From Petrotoga olearia DSM 13574 (GTDB taxonomy: Bacteria; Thermotogota; Thermotogae; Petrotogales; Petrotogaceae), in assembly GCF_002895525.1 (NCBI RefSeq), contig NZ_AZRL01000012.1, positions 230,863-294,862 on the forward strand: 64,000 nucleotides of DNA, written 5' to 3'. The position numbers were made by a program, and so were the translations under genes. Positions 52,772 through 62,233 of the stretch are shown piece by piece (within the stretch, counting starts at the first letter, position 1; every line of letters starts with the position of its first letter). The notes below the pieces were generated by a model. It was not told the DNA's origin and did not search any database. It saw only the letters and a program-made list of their open reading frames with translations.

Positions 52772-53599
52772 TTAGATTTTAAAAACTTTTTCTGGATGGA
52801 CGATATTTATTTGTATATTTGGGAATTCGTTATTTAATTCTTCTTTGGCTAACTTAATTTTGCTGTTGTACCTACTTGAAACATGGTATATTATTATTCT
52901 CTTTGGCTTGGAGATGTTTATTAAATTTTTTAATTCTGATAGCGAGGTATGGTTTCTAATTTTTCTATCCTTTTCATCAAAAAAGGTACATTCATGAACC
53001 AAGGTTCCACAATCTTTTGCGAAATTGGGTGGAATAGGTAGAGAATCTCCGCTTATAGTCAATATGTTCGCAATGTAGTTTTCTAAGATATCTTCTTTTT
53101 TATTAATTATTAAATCTTTTATTTCGGGTTCAGTTAATTCTCTATACGCTTCTTTTACTCTTTTTCTTTGCTCTAAAATTTGGTAACCAAAAGAGACTTC
53201 CCCAGGGGTATGTCTTGTTTTAAAGGGTTTTATAAATCTTTTGTTGTTTAGAGAGATAGTATCCGATAACATTATTTCTCTAAAATCTATTTCGTATCTT
53301 AATCTTTTATTCATTTTACCTATAAAGTTTAAATATTCAGTAATATTTTCCGATCCCTTTGGATAGTAAATTTCTAGTTTTTTGTTTCTGTTCCCCATAG
53401 CGTTATTACGAGTATTAATGATTCCCCACAATCCAGCTATATGGTCTACGTGGGAGTGTGTTAAAATAATCTTTTCGATTCCATATATTTTGTTTCCTAA
53501 CTCTGCACTAACTCCCTCACCAGCATCGAAAAGTATTCTATCTGGCTTGTAAAAAACCCACGTCGTATACAATGCCTTTGATCTTATTAAAAACTCCAA
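52772..53599 (-). CDS. rnz: Ribonuclease Z (tRNA 3' processing endonuclease)
   Basis: RNase Z trims tRNA precursors at the 3' end. The metallo-beta-lactamase motif is TLTHSHVDHIAGLWG-like (LTHSHVDHIAGL), with FDAGEGVSAELG near the start, as in the Thermotoga enzyme, which cuts after CCA. That fits the tRNAs here, all of which encode CCA. GTLVHECTF and HTSLSELKNLI supply further ligands. The 275-residue length suits this short form. A TTG start follows GGGAG. Confidence 0.92.
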   Translation of the reverse strand: MEFLIRSKALYTTWVFYKPDRILFDAGEGVSAELGNKIYGIEKIILTHSHVDHIAGLWGIINTRNNAMGNRNKKLEIYYPKGSENITEYLNFIGKMNKRLRYEIDFREIMLSDTISLNNKRFIKPFKTRHTPGEVSFGYQILEQRKRVKEAYRELTEPEIKDLIINKKEDILENYIANILTISGDSLPIPPNFAKDCGTLVHECTFFDEKDRKIRNHTSLSELKNLINISKPKRIIIYHVSSRYNSKIKLAKEELNNEFPNIQINIVHPEKVFKI

Positions 53600-53625
53600 C
53601 TATCACAACTCCCATTGTAATTTTG

Positions 53626-54075
53626 TTAGTTTTCTGGTTCAACTTTCACCTTTATTTCTCCTCTAACACCTTGAGGAAGTTTCACTTTTAATGTGTGAGT
53701 TCCTAATTCTTTTATGTTTACCTTTTCATCAAACCAAGTTTTGTCAAATTTTTCACCGAGTAATTCTTCTATTTTCTCAGAAATATTTTGAGCCGTCACA
53801 GCACCGAAAAGCTTACCTTTTTCTCCGGATTTTGCTTTTATTTCTATCTTTGTGCCTTTCAATTTTTCTAAAATTTCTTCGCTTCTTTTTTTTAGATTTT
53901 CCTTCTTTTTGTCTTCAATTTTTTTACTTTCCTCAACGTTTTTTATATAGCCGCCAGTTGCTTCAACAGCCAATTTTTTTGGAATCAGATAATTTCTTGC
54001 GTATCCATCAGAAACTTCTTTTATTTCTCCTTTTTTCCCCAAATTTGACACGTCATCCAGTAACAGTACTTTCAT
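53626..54075 (-). CDS. rplI: 50S ribosomal protein L9
   Basis: The 149-residue L9 has [38 protein letters not shown] N-terminus, a long basic linker helix ([20 protein letters not shown]) and a C-terminal domain with [16 protein letters not shown] and [19 protein letters not shown] precedes the ATG. It lies 114 bp after rpsR, beyond a terminator, so it probably has its own promoter. Confidence 0.96.
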   Translation of the reverse strand: MKVLLLDDVSNLGKKGEIKEVSDGYARNYLIPKKLAVEATGGYIKNVEESKKIEDKKKENLKKRSEEILEKLKGTKIEIKAKSGEKGKLFGAVTAQNISEKIEELLGEKFDKTWFDEKVNIKELGTHTLKVKLPQGVRGEIKVKVEPEN

Positions 54076-54137
54076 GTTTTATAACACCCCTTTATACAAT
54101 TTTATCATAATTAGGTAAAAAACGTACCTTCAAAAAA

Positions 54138-54165
54138 AATAGATAGAGGAATCCCTCTATCTATT
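54138..54165 (-). terminator. Terminator after rpsR
   Basis: A perfect 12-bp stem AATAGATAGAGG/CCTCTATCTATT with a 4-nt loop is followed by a T8 run on the minus strand. It ends the rpsF-ssb-rpsR transcript before rplI. Confidence 0.9.
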
Positions 54166-54189
54166 GTATTTTAGATGTGAGTTGTCGCC

Positions 54190-54420
54190 TCACTCGTTCA
54201 CATAAGGAACTAACATCATTTTTCTAGCACGATGAATCGCTGTTCGAACCATTCTTTGATGTTTGGCACAATTTCCATTTATCCTTTTTGGAAGGATTTT
54301 CCCCTTGTCGTTCATAAACTCCTTCAGTTTTCTAACATCTTTGTAATCAATATATTCAACATTATCTCTGCATAACTTGCATTTTTTTACTTTTTTTCTT
54401 TCCCTTTTAACGTAAGCCAT
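54190..54420 (-). CDS. rpsR: 30S ribosomal protein S18 (zinc-binding form)
   Basis: From the ATG at 54420 the protein has 76 residues: [36 protein letters not shown] and [12 protein letters not shown]. The two Cys-x2-Cys/His groups (CKLC and CAKH) mark the zinc-binding C+ form, as seen in thermophiles. GGAGGT lies 10 bp upstream. It pairs with S6 in the small subunit and is encoded with it. Confidence 0.95.
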   Translation of the reverse strand: MAYVKRERKKVKKCKLCRDNVEYIDYKDVRKLKEFMNDKGKILPKRINGNCAKHQRMVRTAIHRARKMMLVPYVNE

Positions 54421-54506
54421 CCTATTTAAAACCTCCATTTTTCCCAATTATTATTTTCTTTTCAGTTACTATTTTTTATTAAAAACTTATTTGTACTTTA
54501 TTGTAA

Positions 54507-55022
54507 TCAAATAGGTTTATCATCTGAAGAAAGGTGGTTTTCAAGATCACTAAAGCTTTCTTCTAAAAGCTCATCGTTCTCGAGTAATGCGTCATCATCT
54601 ATTTCTTCAATTGGATCGGTATCTGAAATTCTATCTTTATCGAAAAATCCTTCTTCTACTGTAATGTCCATGTCAGAAAATTCGTTAACCTGTTCGGCCT
54701 TTTTTGTTTCCATGAAATTCATTCTATTAGCCCAAATTTCTGCGGTTTCTCTTTTAATATTATCTCTATCTGTCCATTGATTAATATGAAGCGATCCTTC
54801 CACTAGGATCAACTTTCCTTTTTTTAAATAGTTTGATGCAAAATCCGCTTGTTTACCAAAAGCCACAATTCTTATGAAATCTGTACCATCTTGATTGTTT
54901 GAAGAAGGTCTGTCAACAGCTAAATGAAAGTTTGCGACGTTATTGCCATTCATAGTAGAGCGTATCTCTGGATCTCTGGTCAATCTTCCCACCAAAATAA
55001 CTTTGTTATAAGAAATAGACAT
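54507..55022 (-). CDS. ssb: Single-stranded DNA-binding protein
   Basis: SSB protects single-stranded DNA in replication and repair. The OB-fold covers about residues 1-105 (YNKVILVGRLTRDPEIR, VANFHLAVDR, FIRIVAFGKQADFASNYLKKGKLILVEG, a region cut by me for length). The acidic tail ends in SSDDKPI, the place of the usual acidic peptide for partner binding but without the canonical DDDIPF. The ATG at 55022 gives 171 residues. It lies between rpsF and rpsR. Confidence 0.93.
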   Translation of the reverse strand: MSISYNKVILVGRLTRDPEIRSTMNGNNVANFHLAVDRPSSNNQDGTDFIRIVAFGKQADFASNYLKKGKLILVEGSLHINQWTDRDNIKRETAEIWANRMNFMETKKAEQVNEFSDMDITVEEGFFDKDRISDTDPIEEIDDDALLENDELLEESFSDLENHLSSDDKPI

Positions 55023-55044
55023 AAAAAACACTTCCTAATTTTAG

Positions 55045-55422
55045 TTAAATTTCTTCAGAAGTTTCTGGTTCTTCTACCATTATTTTTGATTCTTTTTGAG
55101 TTTTTCTTACTTTTTTCTCAAGATCTTCTCTTCTAATAGTTTGAAACCTAAAAATTTCTTGGTTCACTTTAAAAAGATCATCCAGTTGGTTAACCTTTTC
55201 TGGGTCAGCTTTGTATATGATGTAAGTGTAATCGCCTTCTGTAAATTTACCTTTTTGAGTTCTATAGGCTAATTTTCTTATGCCCCACCTTGTAAACTCT
55301 TCGACTTCACCTTCCAGTTGGCCTTCTATCCAACCTCTCACCTTTTCTGCCAAAGCATTTCTTTCCTCTTCAGGAATGTCTGTTCTAACGACAAACATTG
55401 TTTCGTAGTATCTTTTTCCCAC
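55045..55422 (-). CDS. rpsF: 30S ribosomal protein S6
   Basis: S6 forms a heterodimer with S18 on 16S rRNA. The 125-residue protein has RYYETMFVVRTDIPEEERNA, EFTRWGIRKLAYRTQKGKFTEG-type core and FKVNQEIFRFQTIRRE. The GTG start follows GGAGGA. The leader upstream contains a small hairpin that could be the site of S6/S18 autoregulation known in many bacteria. Confidence 0.95.
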   Translation of the reverse strand: MGKRYYETMFVVRTDIPEEERNALAEKVRGWIEGQLEGEVEEFTRWGIRKLAYRTQKGKFTEGDYTYIIYKADPEKVNQLDDLFKVNQEIFRFQTIRREDLEKKVRKTQKESKIMVEEPETSEEI

Positions 55423-55486
55423 TTTATTCCTCCTCCTATGGTCTTAGGCCTCTGAACTTATCAGAAGCAGGATTTTTTCTTGTGCA

Positions 55487-55495
55487 ATTATAACA
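55487..55495 (-). promoter_or_regulatory. Extended -10 promoter of rpsF-ssb-rpsR
   Basis: TGTTATAAT on the minus strand matches the TGnTATAAT extended -10 pattern, 65-73 bp before rpsF. The leader contains a 5-bp hairpin TCTGA/TCAGA near 55451-55465, followed by GGCC. Confidence 0.6.
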
Positions 55496-55536
55496 GAAAA
55501 TCGAAAGAAGGTTATTGTTTTTATTTAAAAATTATA

Positions 55537-56853
55537 TTAAAATTCTATACCAAATCCAAAGTTTAGTTTTAAAATATTTTCATCTTTATCAGAAGGTTCG
55601 AAAATATCTTCATCTACATTGAATTCTAATTTGTTTTGTATTACTCCCATATCAGCTGATAGGTTAAACTCTAGATTGTTAAAATAGAAGTTTGTTGCTA
55701 CGGTATATACATACCTTTTTTCCAAAAGTGACTCATCCAAAAGGTAGGTGCCTTCATCTGGAGCAGTTTTTTTGGTTGGTGATTTGTTTCCAGAAAACAC
55801 TGTTTCAAAAGAAGAATAAAGATTAAACCAATTATTGTACGTATAATCGTAGTCAACTAGGAAAGAAACCGTATTTTCACCGTATTTGTATCCGATGTAG
55901 TGATCTGTGTAATCTATAATCCTATTCTCACCTTCATAATAATAGATACTTTCCGGATAGATAGTGTAACCTGGCCCGCCTCCTGGTTGAAAAGTGTATT
56001 GGGTTGCAAAGGCACCGTAAACACCAAAAGTTCCTAAGTTGCTTTTTAGGTTTAATCCTGAAGAAAAGGCTACTTTGTCGGGATTTTGTCTGTCCTGCGG
56101 GTTGAAGAACCTGTTGGTGTTGAAATCATCTACTAATAGTTGAGAGTAAATATAGTAATTAGAGTCTTTGTAATCAAAGAAGAATCCCATTATTGAGTTA
56201 TCGTGAATATTTTCCGACCAAGGCATACCATTTCCTACTGCTCTAATCTCTTGAGCAAAATATGCGGGCATTGGATTTAAAAAATAAAAAATGTCAAAAG
56301 ACCTGTTATATACTAGTACATCTTGATAACCTACCCTGAAATTGCCAAATTTCAATCCATACGTTTTGTAATTCATTGCTTTAGGGGTTTCAAAATTCCT
56401 GTTATTTTCACTTACCAATTGAACCCACATGGTTTCAAAAAAGAAATGTTCATCTTCATAACCCACATCTAAATTAACAAGGGGAATATTATTGGAAGAA
56501 AAGAACAATGAATAAGGAGAGTTTACCTCATCTTTTAGTTGTTTTATGCCACCACTCAATTCAAGTGTTTGATCATCATTCCTGAGGGTGATATAACTGT
56601 TTTCTATCAGAAAGTAGTGACCCCAATAGTAATTTGACTCATAAAAATAATATTTATCATCGTTGTAGAAGGCTATCTCGCTTGTGATATCAAAGTTTTG
56701 AGTGTAATTGTATAATTTTATACCTATTCTGTCTGTGAAAGTTTCTTCACCATAATCATAGGTTCCCATAGCGTTAAGTTCTAAGTTTATAGAAAATCCA
56801 AACGAAAAAAGTAAAAGAATTATTAAAATGGAAACCGATACTTTTTCGTACAT
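55537..56853 (-). CDS. Outer-membrane beta-barrel-like protein
   Basis: I do not recognise a specific family. The 438-residue protein has a signal peptide (KVSVSILIILLLFSFGFS). The rest is rich in aromatic residues and alternating polar/apolar strands typical of a beta-barrel (for example FDITSEIAFYNDDKYYFYESNYYWG), and the last residue is Phe (GFGIEF). These are features of outer-membrane proteins, here perhaps of the toga. It follows the K+ channel by 11 bp and is the last gene of the methylmalonyl cluster strand. Confidence 0.65.
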   Translation of the reverse strand: MYEKVSVSILIILLLFSFGFSINLELNAMGTYDYGEETFTDRIGIKLYNYTQNFDITSEIAFYNDDKYYFYESNYYWGHYFLIENSYITLRNDDQTLELSGGIKQLKDEVNSPYSLFFSSNNIPLVNLDVGYEDEHFFFETMWVQLVSENNRNFETPKAMNYKTYGLKFGNFRVGYQDVLVYNRSFDIFYFLNPMPAYFAQEIRAVGNGMPWSENIHDNSIMGFFFDYKDSNYYIYSQLLVDDFNTNRFFNPQDRQNPDKVAFSSGLNLKSNLGTFGVYGAFATQYTFQPGGGPGYTIYPESIYYYEGENRIIDYTDHYIGYKYGENTVSFLVDYDYTYNNWFNLYSSFETVFSGNKSPTKKTAPDEGTYLLDESLLEKRYVYTVATNFYFNNLEFNLSADMGVIQNKLEFNVDEDIFEPSDKDENILKLNFGFGIEF

Positions 56854-56864
56854 TTCGTACCCCC

Positions 56865-57905
56865 TCAGCTTAGCTGGGAACTTTCTTGTTCAACTATCTC
56901 CCGCAATCTTTTGATTTTAGAATCTTCACCTAATACTATTATTATGTCACCCTCTTCTATTATTGTATTCGCCTTAGGATTGAATATACTGTTATTATCT
57001 TTTTTTCTTACTGCTATCACTATCATATCTACCTTGTCTGGTAAAGCTATTTCTTTAAGGGATTTACCAATTACCCAAGAGTTTTTTGGTATGTCCACCT
57101 CTTCTAGTTGTAAATCTTTTTCTGGTGTGTGTATAATCGTTTCAAGAAACGATACAATGTTTGGTCGAGTTGCCATATAGGCTAATCTATTTCCGGAGAT
57201 TTCTGATTCAAGAACGATCTTGTTGATCCCAGCATAAGAAAGTTTTTTCACCGATTCAGGGTCGTTAACTTTTGAAATAATGTTGATTTTAGGTACTATA
57301 CTTTTCACCGTTAAAGCAACAAACAAGTTATCCACATCGGAAGGTAGGGTTAATATAATACTATCGGCTCTTTTGACCCCAACTTCTTCCAGCACCGTTT
57401 CATTTTTTGCATCACCGATAAAATATGGAATTTCGGTATTTATTTCTTTCAGGAATTGTTGGACTCTCTCTTCTGATTTGTCCAATAGGACAAAATCTTT
57501 TTTCTCTTTCAGCATATTTTGGCAGACAAAAAATCCAGTTTTACCGGCTCCTACAACAATATAATGATTATTCATACCGTTTATTTTTTTCATCCTTTTT
57601 CTTACCTCCAAAACATTTCTCATCTCACCCTCAACAATGAAGGAGGTTAGGGTTGAAAGAGAGTATAAAACTACCGTTATTCCAGAGAGAATCAATACTG
57701 CTGTAAATATCTGTGAAACACTTGACAAATCGGCAGGTAAACTATATCCAACGGTACTCAATGTGATTATAGTAAAAAATAAAGAGTCTAGAAAATTCCA
57801 ATCTTCCAGTACCATATACCCTACTGTTCCAGTAAAGACTATAAGAACAAAAATTATAATGGATATTACAAATCGTCTTATTTTCAAAGCGAGAGTTTCA
57901 CTCAT
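56865..57905 (-). CDS. Two-helix K+ channel with RCK (TrkA-N/TrkA-C) domains
   Basis: Two membrane helices flank a selectivity filter TVGYS (LSTVGYSLPAD), followed by a cytoplasmic TrkA-N domain with IVVGAGKTGFFVCQNML and DKSEERVQQFL, then a TrkA-C domain to the end (VIGKSLKEIALPDKVDM). This is the MthK/Kch-like layout; nucleotide or Ca2+ gating is inferred. The ATG at 57905 is preferred over 57932. It sits between the biotin-carrier gene and an outer-membrane-like gene. Confidence 0.9.
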   Translation of the reverse strand: MSETLALKIRRFVISIIIFVLIVFTGTVGYMVLEDWNFLDSLFFTIITLSTVGYSLPADLSSVSQIFTAVLILSGITVVLYSLSTLTSFIVEGEMRNVLEVRKRMKKINGMNNHYIVVGAGKTGFFVCQNMLKEKKDFVLLDKSEERVQQFLKEINTEIPYFIGDAKNETVLEEVGVKRADSIILTLPSDVDNLFVALTVKSIVPKINIISKVNDPESVKKLSYAGINKIVLESEISGNRLAYMATRPNIVSFLETIIHTPEKDLQLEEVDIPKNSWVIGKSLKEIALPDKVDMIVIAVRKKDNNSIFNPKANTIIEEGDIIIVLGEDSKIKRLREIVEQESSQLS

Positions 57906-57951
57906 TTGATCGAGACACGTGCCCCCTTTCACGATGAAGAATTAATAGTTT

Positions 57952-58422
57952 TTACCTTATGATCATTAATGTTTGGTCACCTTCAACGCTGTCTCCTCTT
58001 TTTACCAAAATTTTTTCCACCACACCGTCGTTTTCTGCAGGTATTTCATTTTCCATCTTCATTGCTTCTATTATGACAAGCTTATCTCCAGCTTTAACGC
58101 TCTGTCCTTCTTTCACGTTTATTTCGTTAATTACTCCGGGAAGAGGAGCTTTGACCTCATAACCTGAGTCTGTTTCTTTTTTAGTTAACTCCTCAGGGAT
58201 TATTTTCTCTTCCTCTTTTTGTTTTTTCTCTAGTTTTTTCTTGGTTCTTTTTTCGGCTTTTTTGTCTGCAACAGGTTTAGGAGTCTCACTAAATTGCTGT
58301 TTTTCAATTGTTCTTTCTTCTGTTTGTTTTATGTTTTCTTCGTTAGTAATTTCAGAGCCTATTTCCTCAACTTCAACCTCATAGGTTTTATTGTTTATAG
58401 TAACTTTGAATTTTCTTTTCAA
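57952..58422 (-). CDS. Biotin carboxyl carrier protein (sodium-pump decarboxylase type)
   Basis: The 156-residue carrier has an N-terminal short domain, a Lys/Glu/Pro-rich linker (residues 40-80) and a C-terminal biotinyl domain with the motif EAMKMENEI, whose Lys carries biotin. GDSVEGDQTLMIIR is the end. It follows the OadG-like gene and the carboxyltransferase gene in the order of Na+-pumping decarboxylases. A TTG start follows GGAGGTA. Confidence 0.93.
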   Translation of the reverse strand: MKRKFKVTINNKTYEVEVEEIGSEITNEENIKQTEERTIEKQQFSETPKPVADKKAEKRTKKKLEKKQKEEEKIIPEELTKKETDSGYEVKAPLPGVINEINVKEGQSVKAGDKLVIIEAMKMENEIPAENDGVVEKILVKRGDSVEGDQTLMIIR

Positions 58423-58428
58423 TTTACT

Positions 58429-58824
58429 TTACCTCCACCTTTTTTTGTAGTAAGGTTTCCAAGAAATAGAAGGTTCGTGTTTCATCCACTTTGTTTTCCG
58501 CTTCTTTTTTAATTCAAACTCTTTGTTTGAGACTTCTTTAATACTTTTGATTTTAAATTCTTTATTAGTAAGATAACAACTTATAGCTGAAACAATAGCA
58601 AAAAGTTCTTCTTCATCTCTTTTCTCATTGTTTTCAATCCTTTTTACTTGTGGTGGCTTTATGTACTCTTTTTGAGGTTTTTCTAAACCCGATCTGCCTG
58701 ATAAGTTATTACTATTTCTACTTTTAAAGAAAAAGCGAAAAAGCCATATGATCGTCATTAAAATTATAAGAAGTAAAAAAACTATAGATATTCCCATTAA
58801 TGAAAGAATCCATACATTTTTCAT
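58429..58824 (-). CDS. OadG-like gamma (anchor) subunit of a sodium-pump decarboxylase
   Basis: The 131-residue protein has one N-terminal membrane helix (about residues 6-33, ISIVFLLLIILMTIIWLFRF) and a basic, variable C-terminal part ending WKPYYKKRW. This matches the OadG/MmdD layout and the position between MmdA-like and biotin-carrier genes. The C-terminal zinc-binding tail of some OadG proteins is not evident. Confidence 0.75.
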   Translation of the reverse strand: MKNVWILSLMGISIVFLLLIILMTIIWLFRFFFKSRNSNNLSGRSGLEKPQKEYIKPPQVKRIENNEKRDEEELFAIVSAISCYLTNKEFKIKSIKEVSNKEFELKKKRKTKWMKHEPSISWKPYYKKRWR

Positions 58825-58837
58825 AATTACCCCTCAA

Positions 58838-60394
58838 TTATAACGGAATATTTCCATGTTTTTTAGATGGAGTTGGTTTTACTTTTGAATAAGCTATAGA
58901 AAGAGAAGCGGATAATTTTTTTCTTGTTTCGATGGGTTCTATTACATCTTCTATATAACCCCTTGAGGCTGCTTCATAGGGATTTGCAAACCGCTCTTTG
59001 TATTCTTCAACACGCTTTTTTCTAGTTTCTTCCGGATTTTCAGAACTTTCTATCTCTTTTGCGAAGATAATGTTTGCCGCACCTTCGGATCCCATAACAG
59101 CTATTTCCGCTGTTGGGTATGCAAATACGAAATCAGCGCCTAAATGTTGCGAAGCCATTGCAATATATGCCCCACCGTAAGCCTTTCTTAAAATTACAGT
59201 AATCATTGGAACTGTGGATTCAGAATAAGCGTACAAGAGCTTAGCTCCATGCCTGATTATTCCTCCGGGTTCTTGTGATACTCCTGGTAAATATCCAGGT
59301 GTGTCAACAAAGGTTATAATAGGTATATTAAAAGAGTCACAGAATCTTATAAATCTGGCTGCTTTATCGGAGGCATCGATATCGAGTGAGCCGGCCAAAA
59401 TTTTTGGTTGATTGGCTATTATTCCAACGGATTTTCCTTCCAATCTTGCAAATCCTACAACAATATTTTTGGCAAAATGAGGATGAATTTCGAAAAAAGT
59501 ACCTGGGTCGAATACTAATTTGATTAAATCTTTTACATCGTAACTTTTTTTCGGGTTAGGTGAAACTATTTCGTTTATTTCTTCTGGTACTTTGTAACTT
59601 TTGTCGTAATCAGTTGGTTCTACAGGATCCACATTGTTTGAAGGTATGTAAGAAAGCAGCTTTCTGACAAGTTCCATGGCTTCTTGATCGTCTTTTGCCA
59701 AAAGGTGGGCAACACCACTTTTTGAGTTATGAATATTTGCCCCTCCCAGATTCTCTTTATCAATGTTTTCTCCAGTGACAGTTTTAATAACCTGAGGGCC
59801 AGTGATAAACATTTGAGAAGTTTGATCTACCATAATTACGAAGTCAGTTATTGCTGGAGAATAAACCGCTCCTCCTGCACAAGGACCGGCTATAACAGTT
59901 ATTTGTGGGATTACACCGGAAGCTTGAGTGTTTCTATAGAAGATTCCACCGTAACCATATAGAGCATCAACCGCTTCCTGTATTCTAGCTCCGCCAGAAT
60001 CGTTTATTCCTATTAAAGGAATACCATATCTCATTGCTAAATCTTGTAATTTCATTATTTTCTTTGCATGCATTTCTCCTAAGGATCCACCTTGAATGGT
60101 GAAGTCTTGGGAGAAAATAGCAACTTTTTTGCCTTTGATCTCTCCAAATCCTGTGACAACTCCATCGTATGGAAACTCTTTTTTATCTAAACCAAAGTAT
60201 GTACATCTATGTTTAACCAGCATATCGATTTCTTCAAAAGTACCTTCATCTACAAGAGCTTCTATTCTTTCACGAGCTGTTAATTTACCCATTTTGTGTT
60301 GTTTTTCTATTCTATCCTTCCCTCCTCCAACAAGAAGGGATTCTTTCTTTTCCTTCAATTCTTCAATTTTTTGAATTAGTTCTTCATCTGGCAT
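58838..60394 (-). CDS. mmdA: Methylmalonyl-CoA decarboxylase / propionyl-CoA carboxylase carboxyltransferase (MmdA)
   Basis: This carboxyltransferase moves CO2 between methylmalonyl-CoA and biotin. The 518-residue protein has HKMGKLTARERIEALVDEG, GGSLGEMHAKKI, GINDSGGARIQEAVDALYGYG and VIAGPCAGGAVYSPAITDF in the N half, then PGYLPGVSQEPGGIIRHGAK and VILRKAYGGAYIAMAS in the C half, giving the CoA and biotin oxyanion holes. It follows epimerase and MeaB genes; an MmdB-type pump subunit is not seen in the window. Confidence 0.94.
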   Translation of the reverse strand: MPDEELIQKIEELKEKKESLLVGGGKDRIEKQHKMGKLTARERIEALVDEGTFEEIDMLVKHRCTYFGLDKKEFPYDGVVTGFGEIKGKKVAIFSQDFTIQGGSLGEMHAKKIMKLQDLAMRYGIPLIGINDSGGARIQEAVDALYGYGGIFYRNTQASGVIPQITVIAGPCAGGAVYSPAITDFVIMVDQTSQMFITGPQVIKTVTGENIDKENLGGANIHNSKSGVAHLLAKDDQEAMELVRKLLSYIPSNNVDPVEPTDYDKSYKVPEEINEIVSPNPKKSYDVKDLIKLVFDPGTFFEIHPHFAKNIVVGFARLEGKSVGIIANQPKILAGSLDIDASDKAARFIRFCDSFNIPIITFVDTPGYLPGVSQEPGGIIRHGAKLLYAYSESTVPMITVILRKAYGGAYIAMASQHLGADFVFAYPTAEIAVMGSEGAANIIFAKEIESSENPEETRKKRVEEYKERFANPYEAASRGYIEDVIEPIETRKKLSASLSIAYSKVKPTPSKKHGNIPL

Positions 60395-60446
60395 ATATAA
60401 AGCCTCCTTGTCGCGATATTTATACTATTTTGGAAATTCTAAAACG

Positions 60447-60470
60447 TTGTGTCAGCGGCCCTTCGTCCCG
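60447..60470. repeat. GC-rich 24-bp repeat upstream of mmdA
   Basis: TTGTGTCAGCGGCCCTTCG followed by TCCCG is 22/24 identical to the sequence at 63970-63993 near the window end. Both lie in gaps upstream of minus-strand methylmalonyl-CoA genes and are GC-rich against AT-rich surroundings. Confidence 0.55.
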
Positions 60471-60477
60471 TAAATTG

Positions 60478-60882
60478 TTATTTTTGATACTCAACAAACT
60501 CAGTTAAAATACCATTAGCAGATTTTGGATGTAAAAAGAACACTAAACTTCCACCTGCTCCTTGATTGGGTTCATCAGATAGGGTTTTGTAACCCATTTT
60601 TTTTGCATTCTCCAAGATCTTTTCAATGTTGTTTACTTGATATGCGATGTGGTGAAATCCCTCACCACGTTTTTTTAAAAAGTTTGATATTTCGGAATCC
60701 TCCCTTATAGGTTCCATCAATTCTATTCTAACATCTTTTATGTATAAAAAGGTAACTTTTATACCTCTATCTTCAAGAATCTCTTCTGCACTCTTTTCAA
60801 CGTGAAGCAAGTCCCTATACAACTTGAATGCTTCTTCAATGGAATTGACAGCAATTCCTATGTGGTCAATTTTGGTTTCCAT
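60478..60882 (-). CDS. mce: Methylmalonyl-CoA epimerase
   Basis: Epimerase interconverts (2R)- and (2S)-methylmalonyl-CoA. The 134-residue vicinal-oxygen-chelate protein has [21 protein letters not shown] with the first metal His, then RIELMEPI, HHIAYQV and ILTEFVE, supplying the other metal ligands. It overlaps the meaB stop by 17 bp. Confidence 0.94.
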   Translation of the reverse strand: METKIDHIGIAVNSIEEAFKLYRDLLHVEKSAEEILEDRGIKVTFLYIKDVRIELMEPIREDSEISNFLKKRGEGFHHIAYQVNNIEKILENAKKMGYKTLSDEPNQGAGGSLVFFLHPKSANGILTEFVEYQK

Positions 60883-61798
60883 TGTTTCCCTCCTTTTTAC
60901 ACATGAATGCTATAACATCTTTTTTAAGGGAATCGGTATCTTGATTTTCCAACGGATAATCTTCCAAAAAATTTTCTATAAGATGAAAAAGATAGTTTTT
61001 AACACGACTTTTTTTTCTTAGATTCTCTTTTAAATTAGAGTTTTGAAAGTATTCCCTGCTTGATTCTAACCATTCGTAAACTTTTTCAAATCCTTTGTTT
61101 TCAATTGAACTAACGCCAAAAACCTTTTTATGATCTTCGTTTTGTGAACCTAAATAATTTTCTAAGTACATTAAGAATCTTTTGGAATTAGGTAGATCTA
61201 TCTTGTTGACAATATAAAAATCGGCTATTTCCATTATTCCTGCCTTGTAAATTTGAATTTCGTCACCAGAATCAGGAGATAATATTAAAAGAGTTGTGTC
61301 ACAAGCATAGAATATATCGATCTCTGATTGACCGGTTCCCACCGTTTCTATGATTATTGTATCGAAGCCAAATGCCTTCATTACATCAATAATATCATAA
61401 ATTGAATTGCAAACTCCCCCCATTGCTCCTCTGCTTGCTATACTTCTGATGTAAACGTTAGAAGAATTGGTTAAATCAAACATTCTTACCCTATCTCCCA
61501 AAAAAGCCCCGCCACTGAAAGGGCTGCTAGGATCGATCAATATTATTCCGATATTCTGACCTTTATTGGAATAAAATGAGACCAATCTTGAGATAAAAGA
61601 GCTTTTTCCAACGCCAGGACTCCCTGTAACACCTATTACATATGAATTTTTTGGTTGAATATCCGAATGTAATCGAGAAATAATTTCCCAGGTTTGTAAA
61701 TAATTGTCTTCTAATAAAGATATCATCTTTGCTAGAGCGGTTTTATTCTGGGCTTTAAATTTTGGAAGTAGTTGTTCATACCTTTCTGCCCATTGCAA
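60866..61798 (-). CDS. meaB: MeaB/ArgK-type GTPase chaperone of methylmalonyl-CoA mutase
   Basis: MeaB guards and reactivates the cobalamin-dependent mutase. The 310-residue protein has P-loop [32 protein letters not shown], the Walker B-like [15 protein letters not shown] and NKIDLPN for guanine recognition. A TTG start fits GGTGAAAG. It lies between the small mutase subunit and epimerase, and overlaps both neighbours. Confidence 0.94.
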   Translation of the reverse strand: MQWAERYEQLLPKFKAQNKTALAKMISLLEDNYLQTWEIISRLHSDIQPKNSYVIGVTGSPGVGKSSFISRLVSFYSNKGQNIGIILIDPSSPFSGGAFLGDRVRMFDLTNSSNVYIRSIASRGAMGGVCNSIYDIIDVMKAFGFDTIIIETVGTGQSEIDIFYACDTTLLILSPDSGDEIQIYKAGIMEIADFYIVNKIDLPNSKRFLMYLENYLGSQNEDHKKVFGVSSIENKGFEKVYEWLESSREYFQNSNLKENLRKKSRVKNYLFHLIENFLEDYPLENQDTDSLKKDVIAFMCKKEGNNGNQN

Positions 61799-62177
61799 TA
61801 TCTTTCACCTTCTCGATAATTTCTTTTAACGAAGCACCTGGGGTGAAGATTTCAATTATTCCCATTTCCTTTAGTTCTGGTATATCTTCTTCTGGAATGA
61901 TTCCACCAAGGATAACGGGAATATCAGCTTCCTTTTCTTTTAGTAAATTTAGTATTTTTTGACATAACTTTTTGTGTGCACCTGAAAGTATAGATAAGCC
62001 AATTAAATCAACATCTTCTTGTATTGCTGCTTCAACAATTTCTTCCGGGGTTCTTCTTATGCCTGTGTAGATTACTTCCATTCCAGCGTCTCTTAGAGCT
62101 CTTGCTAAAACTTTGGCACCGCGGTCATGACCATCGAGCCCAGGTTTGGCTATTAAGACACGGATTCTTGTACTCAT
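61776..62177 (-). CDS. Methylmalonyl-CoA mutase small (cobalamin-binding) subunit
   Basis: The 133-residue protein is a stand-alone B12-binding domain with the motif [25 protein letters not shown], whose Asp-x-His-x2-Gly gives the lower cobalt ligand His, and [13 protein letters not shown] and [12 protein letters not shown]. With the large subunit it forms a split mutase as in archaea and Thermotogota relatives. AAAGGAGGT precedes the ATG. Confidence 0.95.
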   Translation of the reverse strand: MSTRIRVLIAKPGLDGHDRGAKVLARALRDAGMEVIYTGIRRTPEEIVEAAIQEDVDLIGLSILSGAHKKLCQKILNLLKEKEADIPVILGGIIPEEDIPELKEMGIIEIFTPGASLKEIIEKVKDIAMGRKV

Positions 62178-62233
62178 TTCAAAACTACCTCCTTTCGATA
62201 TGGCGAATGTACAGTTAGTATAAAAAACAGAAA

